From assembly GCF_003987655.1 (NCBI RefSeq), contig NZ_NGKC01000010.1:62001-126000 (forward strand): 64,000 nucleotides of DNA. Direction: 5' to 3'. Position numbers and translations under genes: made by a program. Below the pieces are notes generated by a model, which was given only the letters and a program-made list of their open reading frames with translations, was not told the origin of the DNA and searched no databases. Below, in pieces: positions 19,190 through 27,838 of the stretch (position 1 is the stretch's first letter; the number at the start of each line of letters is the position of its first letter). Origin of the DNA: Vagococcus acidifermentans. GTDB taxonomy: Bacteria > Bacillota > Bacilli > Lactobacillales > Vagococcaceae.

Positions 19190-19996
19190 TTACGCCCATT
19201 TGTCAATGGCGTAGGCGACACCGTCTTCATCGTTTGATAGTGTGATTTTATCCGCAATTTCTTTGACACTGTCAAGCCCATTTCCCATGGCAACACCGAT
19301 ACCGGCAAATTCAATCATCGACAGGTCGTTTTCATTGTCGCCTAGACTCATGATTTCAGACGGCTGGATATTTAGCTTTCCTGCCAGCTCGCGGACGGCA
19401 TTGCCCTTGCTGGCCAGCGGATTAAGGACTTCCAAAAAGAACGGCGCACTTTTGACCGTGGTGAATTTTTCTTTAAAAGCGGCCGGGATTTTTTTGGCTG
19501 CTGCATCAAGCACGTCCTGATGGTCGATGAACATCGCCTTGATGATATCTATTTCCGGCGTTATCTCTTCCACCGTTCGATACACTAGGGGAATACGTGT
19601 CAAGAACGCTTCGTGCACTGTATACGGACTGATGTCGCGGTTACATGTGTACATCGTCTGCTGGTCTTGAAAATGCAGATGGACACCGATTGCCCGCGAC
19701 AGCACTTCGATTTCCAGAAAGTCGTCGTAAGTCAGACCATGTTTGACATATGTTTTTTTTGACCCTGCCGATGAGACGAGGCTGCCGTTGTAGGAAATAA
19801 TGAAGTTGTCATCCGTGTTGAAGCCAAGCTGCTGAACGACGTGGTGTGTGCCGATTGTCGGTCTGCCGGTGGCCAACACGATTTTTACGCCTTCTGCTGA
19901 TTTCTGCTGCAAGGTATGCTTCACTTTGTCCGTCAGTTGATGTTGTGAATTGAGTAGCGTGCCATCGATATCAATGGCAATCATTTTAATAGACAT
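19190..19996 (-). CDS. Cof-type HAD-superfamily phosphatase (type IIB)
   Basis: A 268-residue phosphatase of the Cof/YidA group. Motif I is DIDGTLL (8-14), motif II the ATGRP region (about 41-45), motif III includes a Lys near 195-210, and motif IV is SLGDNENDLSMI. The type IIB cap lies between motifs II and III. Family members dephosphorylate sugar phosphates, FMN or other small metabolites; specificity is unknown. It lies 15 nt downstream of the HD gene and may share its transcript. Confidence 0.9.
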   Translation of the reverse strand: MSIKMIAIDIDGTLLNSQHQLTDKVKHTLQQKSAEGVKIVLATGRPTIGTHHVVQQLGFNTDDNFIISYNGSLVSSAGSKKTYVKHGLTYDDFLEIEVLSRAIGVHLHFQDQQTMYTCNRDISPYTVHEAFLTRIPLVYRTVEEITPEIDIIKAMFIDHQDVLDAAAKKIPAAFKEKFTTVKSAPFFLEVLNPLASKGNAVRELAGKLNIQPSEIMSLGDNENDLSMIEFAGIGVAMGNGLDSVKEIADKITLSNDEDGVAYAIDKWA

Positions 19997-20011
19997 GTGT
20001 GTAAAAACTCC

Positions 20012-21379
20012 TTAATTCTTAGTTAGTTGAATCGCACCATTTTTAATGTAGCTGTTGAAATAAGTCAGGTCATCTTCAAACAAGGTGATTGCAGGGGTAT
20101 CCGCCTGGCCGAGCATTTCTTTTGGAAAATAGAAGCGCTGGTCGCCGTGCCCTTGCCCTGCCAATGCAGCCACTAGATCACTGGCTTGTGCCAACTCTAT
20201 TAGTGTACCATCTTTTTGGATTAATTCAATTTGTGTCCGGAATTTTTCCTGTTCAGGCCGGTAAAAGTCATAAGGGAGGTCGTAGCTGGAATTAACCGCT
20301 GTGTAAACCTCGGCATTAAATCCGACTTTGGCGATAATCTCCTTAAGCACAGGCAGGACTTCTTTGGTGCTTGCGTCAAAGGTCACTGATTTAAAGGGTT
20401 TCCGGTTCAGAAATCGTTTGGCAAGATCGCTTAGAATCGGGTCGTCATACTCACTCCACAGCGTGAAATAACTGTTGAGCACGCCGTCGTCCAATTTTAA
20501 ATAATCGCTGAGCGTGAAGCGGCCGTTTAAAAACGGTACAAGTAAAATCGACGTCCGTTCAAAATAGTCCGGTTGTTTAGCATACAGTTTTTTGCCGTAT
20601 TTCAGCAGGTGGTCAAGAATGACTTCCATCCCCCGGGATACAGGGTGAAAGTAAACTTGCATGTACATCTGATAGCGACTGACGATATAGTCTTCGACAG
20701 CATGCATGCCGCTCATTTGAAAGGCGATGCCATGTTTGTCCGGGCGGATGACACGTAAAATCCGGGTGAGGTCGAATGTGCCGTATTCCGTTCCGGTGAA
20801 GTAGGCATCCCGCAGCAAATAGTCCATGCGGTCGGCATCTATCTGACTGGAAATCATCTGGACAACTTGCTGGTTAGGGTATGTTTTGGCAATCACACTG
20901 GCGACTTTTTCCGGGAAATCGGCTTCGACACGGGCTAAAATCTGATACACTTCCGATTCCGGAGATGTCATGATGGCTGTGGTCAGTTCTTCGTGGTTTG
21001 TGTCAAAAATATTTTCAAATGTATGTGAGTACGGACCGTGCCCGATGTCATGCAGCAAAGCCGCACACAAGGCGACCAGCCGTTCTGAATCATCCCAGCC
21101 GTTTTCCGGATTATCCTCAATCGGGAAATTCCGTTTGAAGATATTACAAATACGCCGGGTAATTTCGTACACTCCAAGTGAGTGGGAAAAGCGGGAATGC
21201 TCAGCCCCGTGGAATGTGAAAGAGGTCGTCCCGAGCTGTTTGATGCGGCGCAGGCGCTGAAATTCTTTGGAATCAATCAAATCAAGAATGACTTGATGTT
21301 CGACATGGATATAGTTATGGACCGGGTCCCGGAATACTTTTTCGATTGGTAAGGTCATGTCGCTGTAAGCTCGGCTCAT
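20012..21379 (-). CDS. ywfO: HD-domain (d)NTP phosphohydrolase, YwfO/EF1143-like
   Basis: A 455-residue HD protein. The metal motif is read as H (GAEHSRFSHSLGV), HD (LLHDIGHGPYSHTFE, about 108-122) and a later D (IDADRMDYLLRDA). This is the SAMHD1-like organisation, and a homolog of E. faecalis (EF1143) is known to hydrolyse dNTPs. So a role in nucleotide pool control is likely. It overlaps lipL by 4 nt (ATGA), so both are translated from one message. Confidence 0.88.
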   Translation of the reverse strand: MSRAYSDMTLPIEKVFRDPVHNYIHVEHQVILDLIDSKEFQRLRRIKQLGTTSFTFHGAEHSRFSHSLGVYEITRRICNIFKRNFPIEDNPENGWDDSERLVALCAALLHDIGHGPYSHTFENIFDTNHEELTTAIMTSPESEVYQILARVEADFPEKVASVIAKTYPNQQVVQMISSQIDADRMDYLLRDAYFTGTEYGTFDLTRILRVIRPDKHGIAFQMSGMHAVEDYIVSRYQMYMQVYFHPVSRGMEVILDHLLKYGKKLYAKQPDYFERTSILLVPFLNGRFTLSDYLKLDDGVLNSYFTLWSEYDDPILSDLAKRFLNRKPFKSVTFDASTKEVLPVLKEIIAKVGFNAEVYTAVNSSYDLPYDFYRPEQEKFRTQIELIQKDGTLIELAQASDLVAALAGQGHGDQRFYFPKEMLGQADTPAITLFEDDLTYFNSYIKNGAIQLTKN

Positions 21380-22212
21380 ATTAATTCCCCCGTTAATTGT
21401 GTCAGAAACTGGTTGCGGGTCGTCATGCGCGCCAGTTGTTTTTGATAGTCCGTTTGAAACGCAGAAGAGTTGAGAAACTCGGCCAGATGTGATTCTTCAT
21501 AAGCAATCATGTCCGGCAAGGTCACCTGCAATTTGCGGATGAGCGCTTGCGGAGTCAGCTGGTCATCGACCAGTTCGGTTAAGTTGGCCATGCTTTCCGG
21601 CAATACCGGCGGAAAGCCGTTTTTGCCAAAATCGCCGCCCAAAGATGCTTGATAAAAATCGCGAATCATACGACCGCGTCTCTGCTGGTCGCCGTTGACG
21701 CTCAAATAAATCATGACCGCCACGCCGTTTTTTATGCGTCTCTGGGCGATGCCGGCGAATTTTTTGCCGTTGATGCTCAAATCATAGTCGCCGGGGCAAT
21801 ACGAATCAGTGACTTCAAAGGCATCAATGCGCACATCGTAGCCGGCCAGTATGGTTTCAATTAGCTGTTTCATCAGCTCGTAGGCATCATTGATGCTGAT
21901 TTTTTTGTCTGGTTGAGGAAGGATGAGGGAAATATTTACGATTCCTTCATCAGAAACAACTGCCAGCCCCCCGGAATTTCTGATGACAGTTTCATAGCCA
22001 TAGTCATGCAGCACATCGACACCGCGCTTCAAATCATGGACGCGGGTGTCCATCATGCCTAAAATGACTTCGTTGCGCATTGTCCAGACATGTATCAGCG
22101 GCTGCTGCTGCTCACCGGCATACTGTATCAATAGGTCGGTGTAAATGAACGGATCGAATCGCTGTTCGTGGGTAAATGTCGGCTGTTCAAACAAAATATA
22201 TGGATAGGTCAT
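21376..22212 (-). CDS. lipL: Octanoyltransferase LipL-type / lipoate-protein ligase family
   Basis: This 278-residue BPL/LplA/LipB-fold protein has NSGGLAVVSDEG and DSYCPGDYDLSINGKKFAG (about 145-163). The conserved Cys in that block is the acyl-carrying residue of LipL (octanoyl-GcvH:E2 amidotransferase), while its Lys is shared with ligases. LipL/LplA supply lipoyl groups to E2 subunits, so the product may serve the E2 encoded at 45412-46650 and the housekeeping PDH. The ATG at 22212 is chosen because AAAGGAG lies 7 nt before it; the longer frame adds 9 residues without support. Confidence 0.82.
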   Translation of the reverse strand: MTYPYILFEQPTFTHEQRFDPFIYTDLLIQYAGEQQQPLIHVWTMRNEVILGMMDTRVHDLKRGVDVLHDYGYETVIRNSGGLAVVSDEGIVNISLILPQPDKKISINDAYELMKQLIETILAGYDVRIDAFEVTDSYCPGDYDLSINGKKFAGIAQRRIKNGVAVMIYLSVNGDQQRRGRMIRDFYQASLGGDFGKNGFPPVLPESMANLTELVDDQLTPQALIRKLQVTLPDMIAYEESHLAEFLNSSAFQTDYQKQLARMTTRNQFLTQLTGELI

Positions 22213-22372
22213 ACAAATCTCCTTTAACAAACTAGTCATTCGTCATTTATTATACTATTTAACAGAAAAGATACAAAGATGAACGCTCTATCTGACAGAA
22301 ATGGCAACAATATTGACAAATCTGCCAAAACAACTGAAAATAGAAAGTAAATATGTAATTGAGGTGAAGTGC

Positions 22373-22810
22373 ATGGAAGCGAGGAAAACGGTCCCCGTTC
22401 ATATCCAAGTTCAAACAGAAATGTTTCAGGGCGGAGAAAAGAAAGAGTATTTCCTGGAAGCAAAGGGGCAAATCGTGCAAATCGGCGGGACGCTGTATAT
22501 CCGCTATCAGGAACCCCAAGAAGAATCCGAAGAGGCGGTGCCGGTTACGGTCAAAATTCTGCCTGACGGAAGTGTCCAGCTTATCAGAGCAGGCGAGATG
22601 CGGTTGCGCCTGAAATTTGATTATCAAAAACGCAACGACACCTTCTATAAAACACCTTACGGCATGATCGAAGTATCGACATTTACCAGCAATCTGCGAG
22701 TCAGTTTGCGGGACCAGCCGATTTCCGGTTCCATCCTTGTCGACTATGAGCTGTATGGCGGTGCGGATAAGCTTGGTGTGTATCATTTACGCTTAAATTT
22801 TACAGCTTAA
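22373..22810 (+). CDS. ywiB: DUF1934 family protein (YwiB-like)
   Basis: A 145-residue calycin-like beta-barrel protein of unknown role, commonly found upstream of rpoE. Visible features are RKTVPVHIQVQ, the KTPYGMIEVSTFT strand and the final DYELYGGADKLGVYHLRL. The ATG at 22373 has GAGGTGA 7 nt upstream; the longer frame from 22301 lacks a binding site and overlaps a TTGACA promoter element at 22313-22318. Confidence 0.85.
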   Translation: MEARKTVPVHIQVQTEMFQGGEKKEYFLEAKGQIVQIGGTLYIRYQEPQEESEEAVPVTVKILPDGSVQLIRAGEMRLRLKFDYQKRNDTFYKTPYGMIEVSTFTSNLRVSLRDQPISGSILVDYELYGGADKLGVYHLRLNFTA

Positions 22811-22838
22811 AAATATTTTGGAAAATCAGCTATTAGAA

Positions 22839-22868
22839 TTGCATTTTAATGGCTGATTATTGTATGAT
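22839..22868 (+). promoter_or_regulatory. Sigma-A promoter of rpoE
   Basis: TTGCAT (22839-22844), 18 bp, TATGAT (22863-22868). Confidence 0.7.
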
Positions 22869-22899
22869 AGGGAGTAGACTGTGAAAGGACGTGTATCAT

Positions 22900-23511
22900 T
22901 TGGAATTGAAAGTTTTCGATGGTGTAGATAAAAGCGAACTGTCCATGATTGAAGTAGCACATGCTATTTTGGAGCAGCGTGGTGATATTATTGACTTTTC
23001 AGATTTGGTGAATCAAATACAAAATTTCTTGGAAAAAGCAGACAGCGATATTAGGGATATCTTACCGCAATTCTATACAGATTTAAATATCGACGGGAGT
23101 TTTATTTCTCTGGGCGACAACCGCTGGGGACTGCGCGCGTGGTACCCAATCGATTCGATTGACGAAGAAATTTCATCCATCGATGAAGACGATGAGGACA
23201 CACCGCACCGTAAAAAACGGAAAAAAGTCAACGCGTTTCTTGGTGTGGACGTGGACTACAACGACGATGACCCAGAAGATGCTGATATCCATCAAGAAGA
23301 AGATGATGAATTATACGATGATGATGAGCTTGATGATGACAAAGAAATCAAAGAATACACCTCAGATTTATCTGAAATCGGTGCTGACAATGATTTGGAT
23401 GAAGACGATATTCCAGAAGGCGTGGAAGAGGATTTGACCATCGTTGACGATTCGGAAGATTCTTTAGACTTTGATGAGGATGAAGACGAACTTAACGATG
23501 AAGAGCGTTAA
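22900..23511 (+). CDS. rpoE: RNA polymerase delta subunit
   Basis: A Gram-positive RNA polymerase accessory subunit that speeds recycling and changes promoter selectivity. The first ~90 residues form the folded HARE-HTH domain ([28 protein letters not shown]); the rest is a very acidic disordered tail of Asp/Glu with one basic patch (HRKKRKK). I prefer the TTG at 22900 (LELKVF start, as in homologs) because GAAAGGA is spaced correctly for it and too close to the GTG at 22891. Confidence 0.95.
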   Translation: MELKVFDGVDKSELSMIEVAHAILEQRGDIIDFSDLVNQIQNFLEKADSDIRDILPQFYTDLNIDGSFISLGDNRWGLRAWYPIDSIDEEISSIDEDDEDTPHRKKRKKVNAFLGVDVDYNDDDPEDADIHQEEDDELYDDDELDDDKEIKEYTSDLSEIGADNDLDEDDIPEGVEEDLTIVDDSEDSLDFDEDEDELNDEER

Positions 23512-23556
23512 GCAGCGTTTTCAGACAAAATAAATAGTTGTTATATTAAAGAAATA

Positions 23557-23597
23557 AAAGACAGATAGGTGCTTCAAGCACTTATTTGTCTTTTTTT
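23557..23597 (+). terminator. rpoE terminator
   Basis: GACAGATAGGTGCTT and AAGCACTTATTTGTC pair with G-U wobbles and are followed by TTTTTTT. Confidence 0.85.
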
Positions 23598-23633
23598 CAC
23601 CTGTAACAAACACTCTCCGCCGACAAAAAAACT

Positions 23634-23673
23634 TAAATAAGACGTCTTATTTATTATAAAAGACGTTCTTTTT
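23634..23673. promoter_or_regulatory. Paired palindromic operator before the aldehyde dehydrogenase
   Basis: A perfect 20-bp palindrome TAAATAAGACGTCTTATTTA (23634-23653) is followed by a weaker copy AAAAGACGTTCTTTT (23658-23672). Both share AAGACGT-(T)CTT and their centres are about two helical turns apart. I do not recognise the regulator; the site does not match cre, Rex, CtsR or Fur consensus. Confidence 0.65.
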
Positions 23674-23695
23674 CGTGATATTTCAGCTAAATGTG

Positions 23696-23724
23696 TTGAC
23701 AAATATAATGAAACCGCATACAAT
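23696..23724 (+). promoter_or_regulatory. Strong sigma-A promoter of the aldehyde dehydrogenase
   Basis: TTGACA (23696-23701), exactly 17 bp, TACAAT (23719-23724). It lies downstream of the palindromes at 23634-23673. Confidence 0.85.
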
Positions 23725-23759
23725 ATCAGGTATACTTTCACAAATTGGAGGGATAATGA

Positions 23760-25241
23760 ATGTCTGATTTAGTAAAACTGGATGAGCGCTATGGACTTTA
23801 CATTAATGGTGAGTGGTCAGACGGCTCAAAGGGCAACACAATGACAAGCTTTTCACCGGCAACTGGCGAAAAGCTGGCAGATTTTATTGATGCAACAGCC
23901 GAGGATGTTGATTTTGCGGTAAAAGCTGCGACGGAAGCGCTGAAAGAATGGCGCAATGTTCCTCTGATTGAAAGAAGCAATTTATTATTGAAAATTGCGG
24001 ATGTCATTGACGAAAACACGGAGCATCTGGCGAAAGTTGAGTCGCTGGATAACGGCAAACCCTTGCGTGAAACGTTAGCGATTGATGTGCCGTTGAGTGC
24101 GGATCATTTCCGGTATTTCGCAGGTGTGATACGCAGCGAAGAAGGGACGGCACAGACGTTTGACAAGGACACGCTGAGCATTGTGATCCGGGAGCCGATT
24201 GGTGTGGTCGGTCAAATCATCCCGTGGAATTTTCCGCTGTTGATGGCAGCGTGGAAACTTGCGCCAGCATTGGCGGCTGGCGACACGATTGTCATTCACC
24301 CGTCATCTTCCACTTCGCTGAGCTTGCTGGAGCTGGCTAAACTGATCGGGCCGCTGCTGCCGGCTGGTGTCCTGAATGTTATTACCGGCAAAGGCTCGAG
24401 ATCAGGCGAATACATGCTGCATCATGACGGATTTGACAAGCTGGCCTTTACCGGTTCGACAGAGGTCGGCTACACGGTGGCTAAAGCCGCTGCGGAACGT
24501 TTGATCCCTGCCACACTGGAGCTGGGCGGAAAATCAGCCAACATATTTTTTGACGACATGCCGTTTGAGAAAGCCGTCGAAGGTGCGCAGCTGGGGATCC
24601 TCTTCAATCAAGGACAAGTTTGCTGTGCTGGCTCCCGAATCTTTGTACAAGAAGGGATATACGACCAATTTGTTGATGCGCTGGCGAAGGAGTTTGAGGC
24701 CGTGGTCGTCGGATTGCCTTTGGAAGAGCAGACACAAATGGGTGCTCAGGTCAATGAAAAACAGGTGGACCAGATTCTGAATTACATTGATATCGGTAAA
24801 AAAGAAGGCGCAGAGGTGAAAACCGGCGGACACCGTTTGACAGAAGGGGCGTTTGGCAAGGGTTGCTACATCGCACCTACACTGTTAACCAATGTCACAA
24901 ACGACATGGTGGTTGCCCGCGAAGAAATTTTCGGCCCTGTAGCTGTTGTCATCAAATTCAAAACAGTAGATGAAGTCATTCAACTGGCAAACGATTCAGA
25001 GTATGGTCTTGGCGGCGGTGTCTGGACAGCCAATCTCAATACGGCGCTAAAAGTCAGCCGCGGCATACAAACCGGCCGCATCTGGGTGAACACGTATAAT
25101 CAAATACCGGCGGGTTCTCCGTTTGGCGGCTATAAGAAATCAGGTATCGGGCGCGAAACGTACAAGTCCATGCTGGATGCCTACAGTCAGATAAAAAGTA
25201 TCTATATTGATACAAGCGACGAAGGATTCGGCTTATATTAA
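23760..25241 (+). CDS. NAD(P)-dependent aldehyde dehydrogenase
   Basis: A 493-residue ALDH-superfamily enzyme oxidising an aldehyde to the acid. Landmarks: IPWNFPLLMAAWKLAPALAAG cofactor strand (split across 163-183), FTGSTEVG, catalytic-base Glu in ELGGKSANI (about 255-263), nucleophile Cys in NQGQVCCAGSR (about 290-300) and EEIFGPV. It resembles acetaldehyde/betaine-aldehyde type enzymes; substrate uncertain. GGAGGG at 23747-23752 fixes the ATG at 23760. It stands between rpoE and fba, where relatives carry pyrG, so it may be an insertion or replacement. Confidence 0.92.
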   Translation: MSDLVKLDERYGLYINGEWSDGSKGNTMTSFSPATGEKLADFIDATAEDVDFAVKAATEALKEWRNVPLIERSNLLLKIADVIDENTEHLAKVESLDNGKPLRETLAIDVPLSADHFRYFAGVIRSEEGTAQTFDKDTLSIVIREPIGVVGQIIPWNFPLLMAAWKLAPALAAGDTIVIHPSSSTSLSLLELAKLIGPLLPAGVLNVITGKGSRSGEYMLHHDGFDKLAFTGSTEVGYTVAKAAAERLIPATLELGGKSANIFFDDMPFEKAVEGAQLGILFNQGQVCCAGSRIFVQEGIYDQFVDALAKEFEAVVVGLPLEEQTQMGAQVNEKQVDQILNYIDIGKKEGAEVKTGGHRLTEGAFGKGCYIAPTLLTNVTNDMVVAREEIFGPVAVVIKFKTVDEVIQLANDSEYGLGGGVWTANLNTALKVSRGIQTGRIWVNTYNQIPAGSPFGGYKKSGIGRETYKSMLDAYSQIKSIYIDTSDEGFGLY

Positions 25242-25476
25242 TAAAGGTGCGGCTGTTCCTTAAATTGAAGCTGATGGCCGACCAGCGCGCAGCAGCTGAA
25301 AAAATTTTCTGCCACGTCAGCAGACGAATCAAATTGATTTGAAAACAATATTTTTTTCAGAAAACAATAAAAAGACTGATTTTTACTGGCTAAGTCGTGT
25401 CATATCTGATAAAATGTGTATGTCGGTTAAGAACATAACTTAACAAAAAAGTTTTCCACTTGGGAGGAATTTGAAA
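25242..25476 (+). other. Gap between aldehyde dehydrogenase and fba
   Basis: This 235-bp stretch has no credible gene. A small palindrome CAAATTGATTTG lies near 25332-25343. A -10-like TAAAAT (25410-25415) may start fba transcription, but the -35 region (TGGCTA) is poor. No clear terminator follows the dehydrogenase gene. Confidence 0.4.
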
Positions 25477-26343
25477 ATGACTTTAGTATCAGCAGCGGAT
25501 ATGTTGAAAAAAGCTCGCGCAGGCAAATATGCAGTTGGCGCGTTCAATACCAACAATCTGGAATGGACAAAAGCAATTTTACAAGGAGCACAGGAATCTA
25601 ATTCACCTGTCATCATACAGACATCAATGGGTGCTGCAAAATATATGGGCGGCTATCAAGTATGTATTCACCTAGTAGAAGATTTAATCGAATCAATGGG
25701 AATCACTGTGCCTGTTGCATTGCATTTGGACCACGGCGAATATGAAGATGCCCTGAAATGCATTGAAATGGGATACAGCTCTGTCATGTATGACGGCTCT
25801 CATTTACCGTTTGACGAAAACCTGGAAAAAGCCAAAGAAGTTGTTGCGAAAGCACACGCAAAAGGTGTTTCCGTTGAGTGTGAAGTCGGCAGCATCGGTG
25901 GTGAAGAGGACGGTGTGATCGGTTCCGGCGAACTTGCAGATCCGAAAGAGTGTAAAGCAATGACTGACACTGGTATTGATTTTCTGGCAGCGGGAATCGG
26001 AAACATTCACGGTTCTTATCCGGAAAACTGGGCTGGTTTGAGCTTTGAAACACTTGAAAAGATTGCTGATATTACTGAAGGCATTCCTTTGGTATTACAT
26101 GGTGGATCCGGTATTCCATTAGATCAGATTCAAAAAGCTATCTCACTTGGCGTGTCAAAAATCAACGTCAACACTGAGTGTCAGGAAGTCTTTGCGGCAG
26201 CAACACGCAAATACATCGAAGAAGGCAAAGACCAAATCGGTAAAGGATTCGACCCTCGCAAACTGTTGGCACCTGGTACAGCAGCTGTGACTGAACTTGT
26301 GAAACAACGTATCGAATGGTTTGGTTCAAAGGGCAAAGCCTAA
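25477..26343 (+). CDS. fba: Class II fructose-1,6-bisphosphate aldolase
   Basis: The glycolytic zinc aldolase (288 residues) splitting FBP to DHAP and GAP. Zinc ligands and active-site blocks are visible: LHLDHGEYEDA (about 80-90), GSIGGEEDG (about 137-145), the IGNIHGSYP strand and VLHGGSGIP (about 207-215). The ATG at 25477 follows GGGAGGAA with good spacing. This is the housekeeping copy; a second, more divergent aldolase is at 48624-49460. Confidence 0.97.
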   Translation: MTLVSAADMLKKARAGKYAVGAFNTNNLEWTKAILQGAQESNSPVIIQTSMGAAKYMGGYQVCIHLVEDLIESMGITVPVALHLDHGEYEDALKCIEMGYSSVMYDGSHLPFDENLEKAKEVVAKAHAKGVSVECEVGSIGGEEDGVIGSGELADPKECKAMTDTGIDFLAAGIGNIHGSYPENWAGLSFETLEKIADITEGIPLVLHGGSGIPLDQIQKAISLGVSKINVNTECQEVFAAATRKYIEEGKDQIGKGFDPRKLLAPGTAAVTELVKQRIEWFGSKGKA

Positions 26344-26368
26344 TTTACTGACTCATTAAACAGATAAA

Positions 26369-26407
26369 ACTGATTGTCCCTTTAAAATGGGATAATCAGT
26401 TTTTTTA
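26369..26407 (+). terminator. fba terminator
   Basis: ACTGATTGTCCC (26369-26380) and GGGATAATCAGT (26389-26400) flank TTTAAAAT, then TTTTTT. Confidence 0.88.
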
Positions 26408-26433
26408 TCACTATTTTATTATTTGTTAGAGCT

Positions 26434-26461
26434 TTGTTAATTATGAAGAATATGGTAGAAT
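26434..26461 (+). promoter_or_regulatory. Promoter of the murA-rho unit
   Basis: TTGTTA (26434-26439), 16 bp, TAGAAT (26456-26461). Transcription would begin near 26468, about 78 nt before the murA ATG. Confidence 0.65.
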
Positions 26462-26490
26462 AGCAACAGACATATAAAGAGATAATGTAA

Positions 26491-26516
26491 AAGCTGCTTA
26501 GTTAAGCGGCTTTTTT
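26491..26516 (+). terminator. Terminator-like hairpin in the murA leader
   Basis: AAGCTGCTT (26491-26499) and AAGCGGCTT (26504-26512) pair with one wobble around AGTT and run into TTTTTT. It lies between the predicted promoter and the murA start, so it would act as a leader attenuator. Confidence 0.7.
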
Positions 26517-26545
26517 GAAGAACAAAGTGAGGAAATAGTGACATT

Positions 26546-27838
26546 ATGAAAAAAATGATAGTAAATGGTGGCCGCCGCCTAAAAGGTGAAGTCACCATCA
26601 GCGGAGCTAAAAATAGTGCGGTTGCCTTGATTCCGGCAGCCATTCTGGCAGATTCCCCGGTTGTGCTGGAAGGCGTTCCTGATATAAAGGATGTGCATTC
26701 ATTAAAAGAAATTCTAGAACTGATGGGGGTGCAGGTCAGCTTTGAAAATCACCGGATGACGATCAACCCGGAAAATATGGTTTCTGTCCCAATGCCTAGC
26801 GGTAAGATAAACAGCTTGCGGGCTTCATATTATTTCATGGGCGCATTGCTTGGTAAGTTCGGCGAAGGAGTCGTCGGACTTCCGGGAGGCTGCTACTTGG
26901 GTCCGCGTCCGATTGATTTGCACGTTAAAGGATTCGAAGCCCTTGGTGCGACAGTCAGTACCGAACATGGAGCAACGTATTTGAAGACGCAGGAGGATGG
27001 ATTGAAAGGTACGCGAATATTCATGGATATGGTTTCCATCGGTGCCACAATTAACGTCATGTTCGCAGCAGTAAAAGCTGAAGGACGGACAATCATCGAA
27101 AATGCCGCCAGAGAACCGGAGATTATTGATGTTGCGACACTTTTGAACAATATGGGAGCCAAAATCAGAGGTGCCGGTACAAATGAGATTCGGATTGAAG
27201 GTGTCAAAGAATTGCACGGATGCCGTCATTCCATTATTCCTGACCGAATTGAAGCAGGCACTTACTTAGCCCTGGCAGCAGCCGTCGGCGATGGCATCCG
27301 TGTTCAAAATGTGATTTATGAACATTTGGAAAGTTTCATCTCCAAACTTGTCGAAATGGGCGTGGAAATGACTATTGAAGAAGATGCCATCACTGTCCAC
27401 CCTGTCAAATCATTGAAGCCAGTTAATATCACAACGATACCTTACCCCGGTTTTGCCACTGATCTTCAACAACCAATCACTCCGCTTTTATTAAAGGCGG
27501 ATGGCGAAAGTTTCGTAACCGATACAATTTATGAACAACGGGTCAATCATATACCGGAATTAGTCCGTATGGGTGCCAATGCCAGAGTGGAAAGCAACAT
27601 GATTGCCATCAGCGGAAGTCCCGACAGCGAACTGCACGGTACAGATGTCAAAGCCAGTGATTTAAGGGCCGGAGCCTGCCTGATTATTGCCGGCTTAATG
27701 GCGAACGGTACGACCCGCATTGCCAATGTGGATAATATTTTAAGAGGGTATGACAATATTATCGAAAAACTGCGTCATTTGGGTGCAGATGTCTACATGG
27801 AAATAACCGAAGATATTAGAAAAGATGAGGCGGAATAA
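26546..27838 (+). CDS. murZ: UDP-N-acetylglucosamine 1-carboxyvinyltransferase (MurZ-type)
   Basis: The first committed step of peptidoglycan synthesis: enolpyruvyl transfer from PEP to UDP-GlcNAc. The 430-residue protein has [16 protein letters not shown] at residues ~19-34 and the catalytic loop Cys116 in [11 protein letters not shown], the fosfomycin target. Low-GC Gram-positives have two paralogs; the one beside rho corresponds to MurZ/MurAB. Its stop (27836-27838) is directly followed by the rho ATG. Confidence 0.95.
   Translation: MKKMIVNGGRRLKGEVTISGAKNSAVALIPAAILADSPVVLEGVPDIKDVHSLKEILELMGVQVSFENHRMTINPENMVSVPMPSGKINSLRASYYFMGALLGKFGEGVVGLPGGCYLGPRPIDLHVKGFEALGATVSTEHGATYLKTQEDGLKGTRIFMDMVSIGATINVMFAAVKAEGRTIIENAAREPEIIDVATLLNNMGAKIRGAGTNEIRIEGVKELHGCRHSIIPDRIEAGTYLALAAAVGDGIRVQNVIYEHLESFISKLVEMGVEMTIEEDAITVHPVKSLKPVNITTIPYPGFATDLQQPITPLLLKADGESFVTDTIYEQRVNHIPELVRMGANARVESNMIAISGSPDSELHGTDVKASDLRAGACLIIAGLMANGTTRIANVDNILRGYDNIIEKLRHLGADVYMEITEDIRKDEAE

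Noticed and set aside
22313-22341. Promoter TTGACA-17-GAAAAT for ywiB
   Set aside because: The -35 is perfect but no good -10 follows; kept only as a remark in the ywiB entry.
23159-23437. 92-residue Met/Lys/Thr-rich frame inside rpoE
   Set aside because: Out-of-frame reading of the acidic GAT/GAA repeats of the delta subunit tail.
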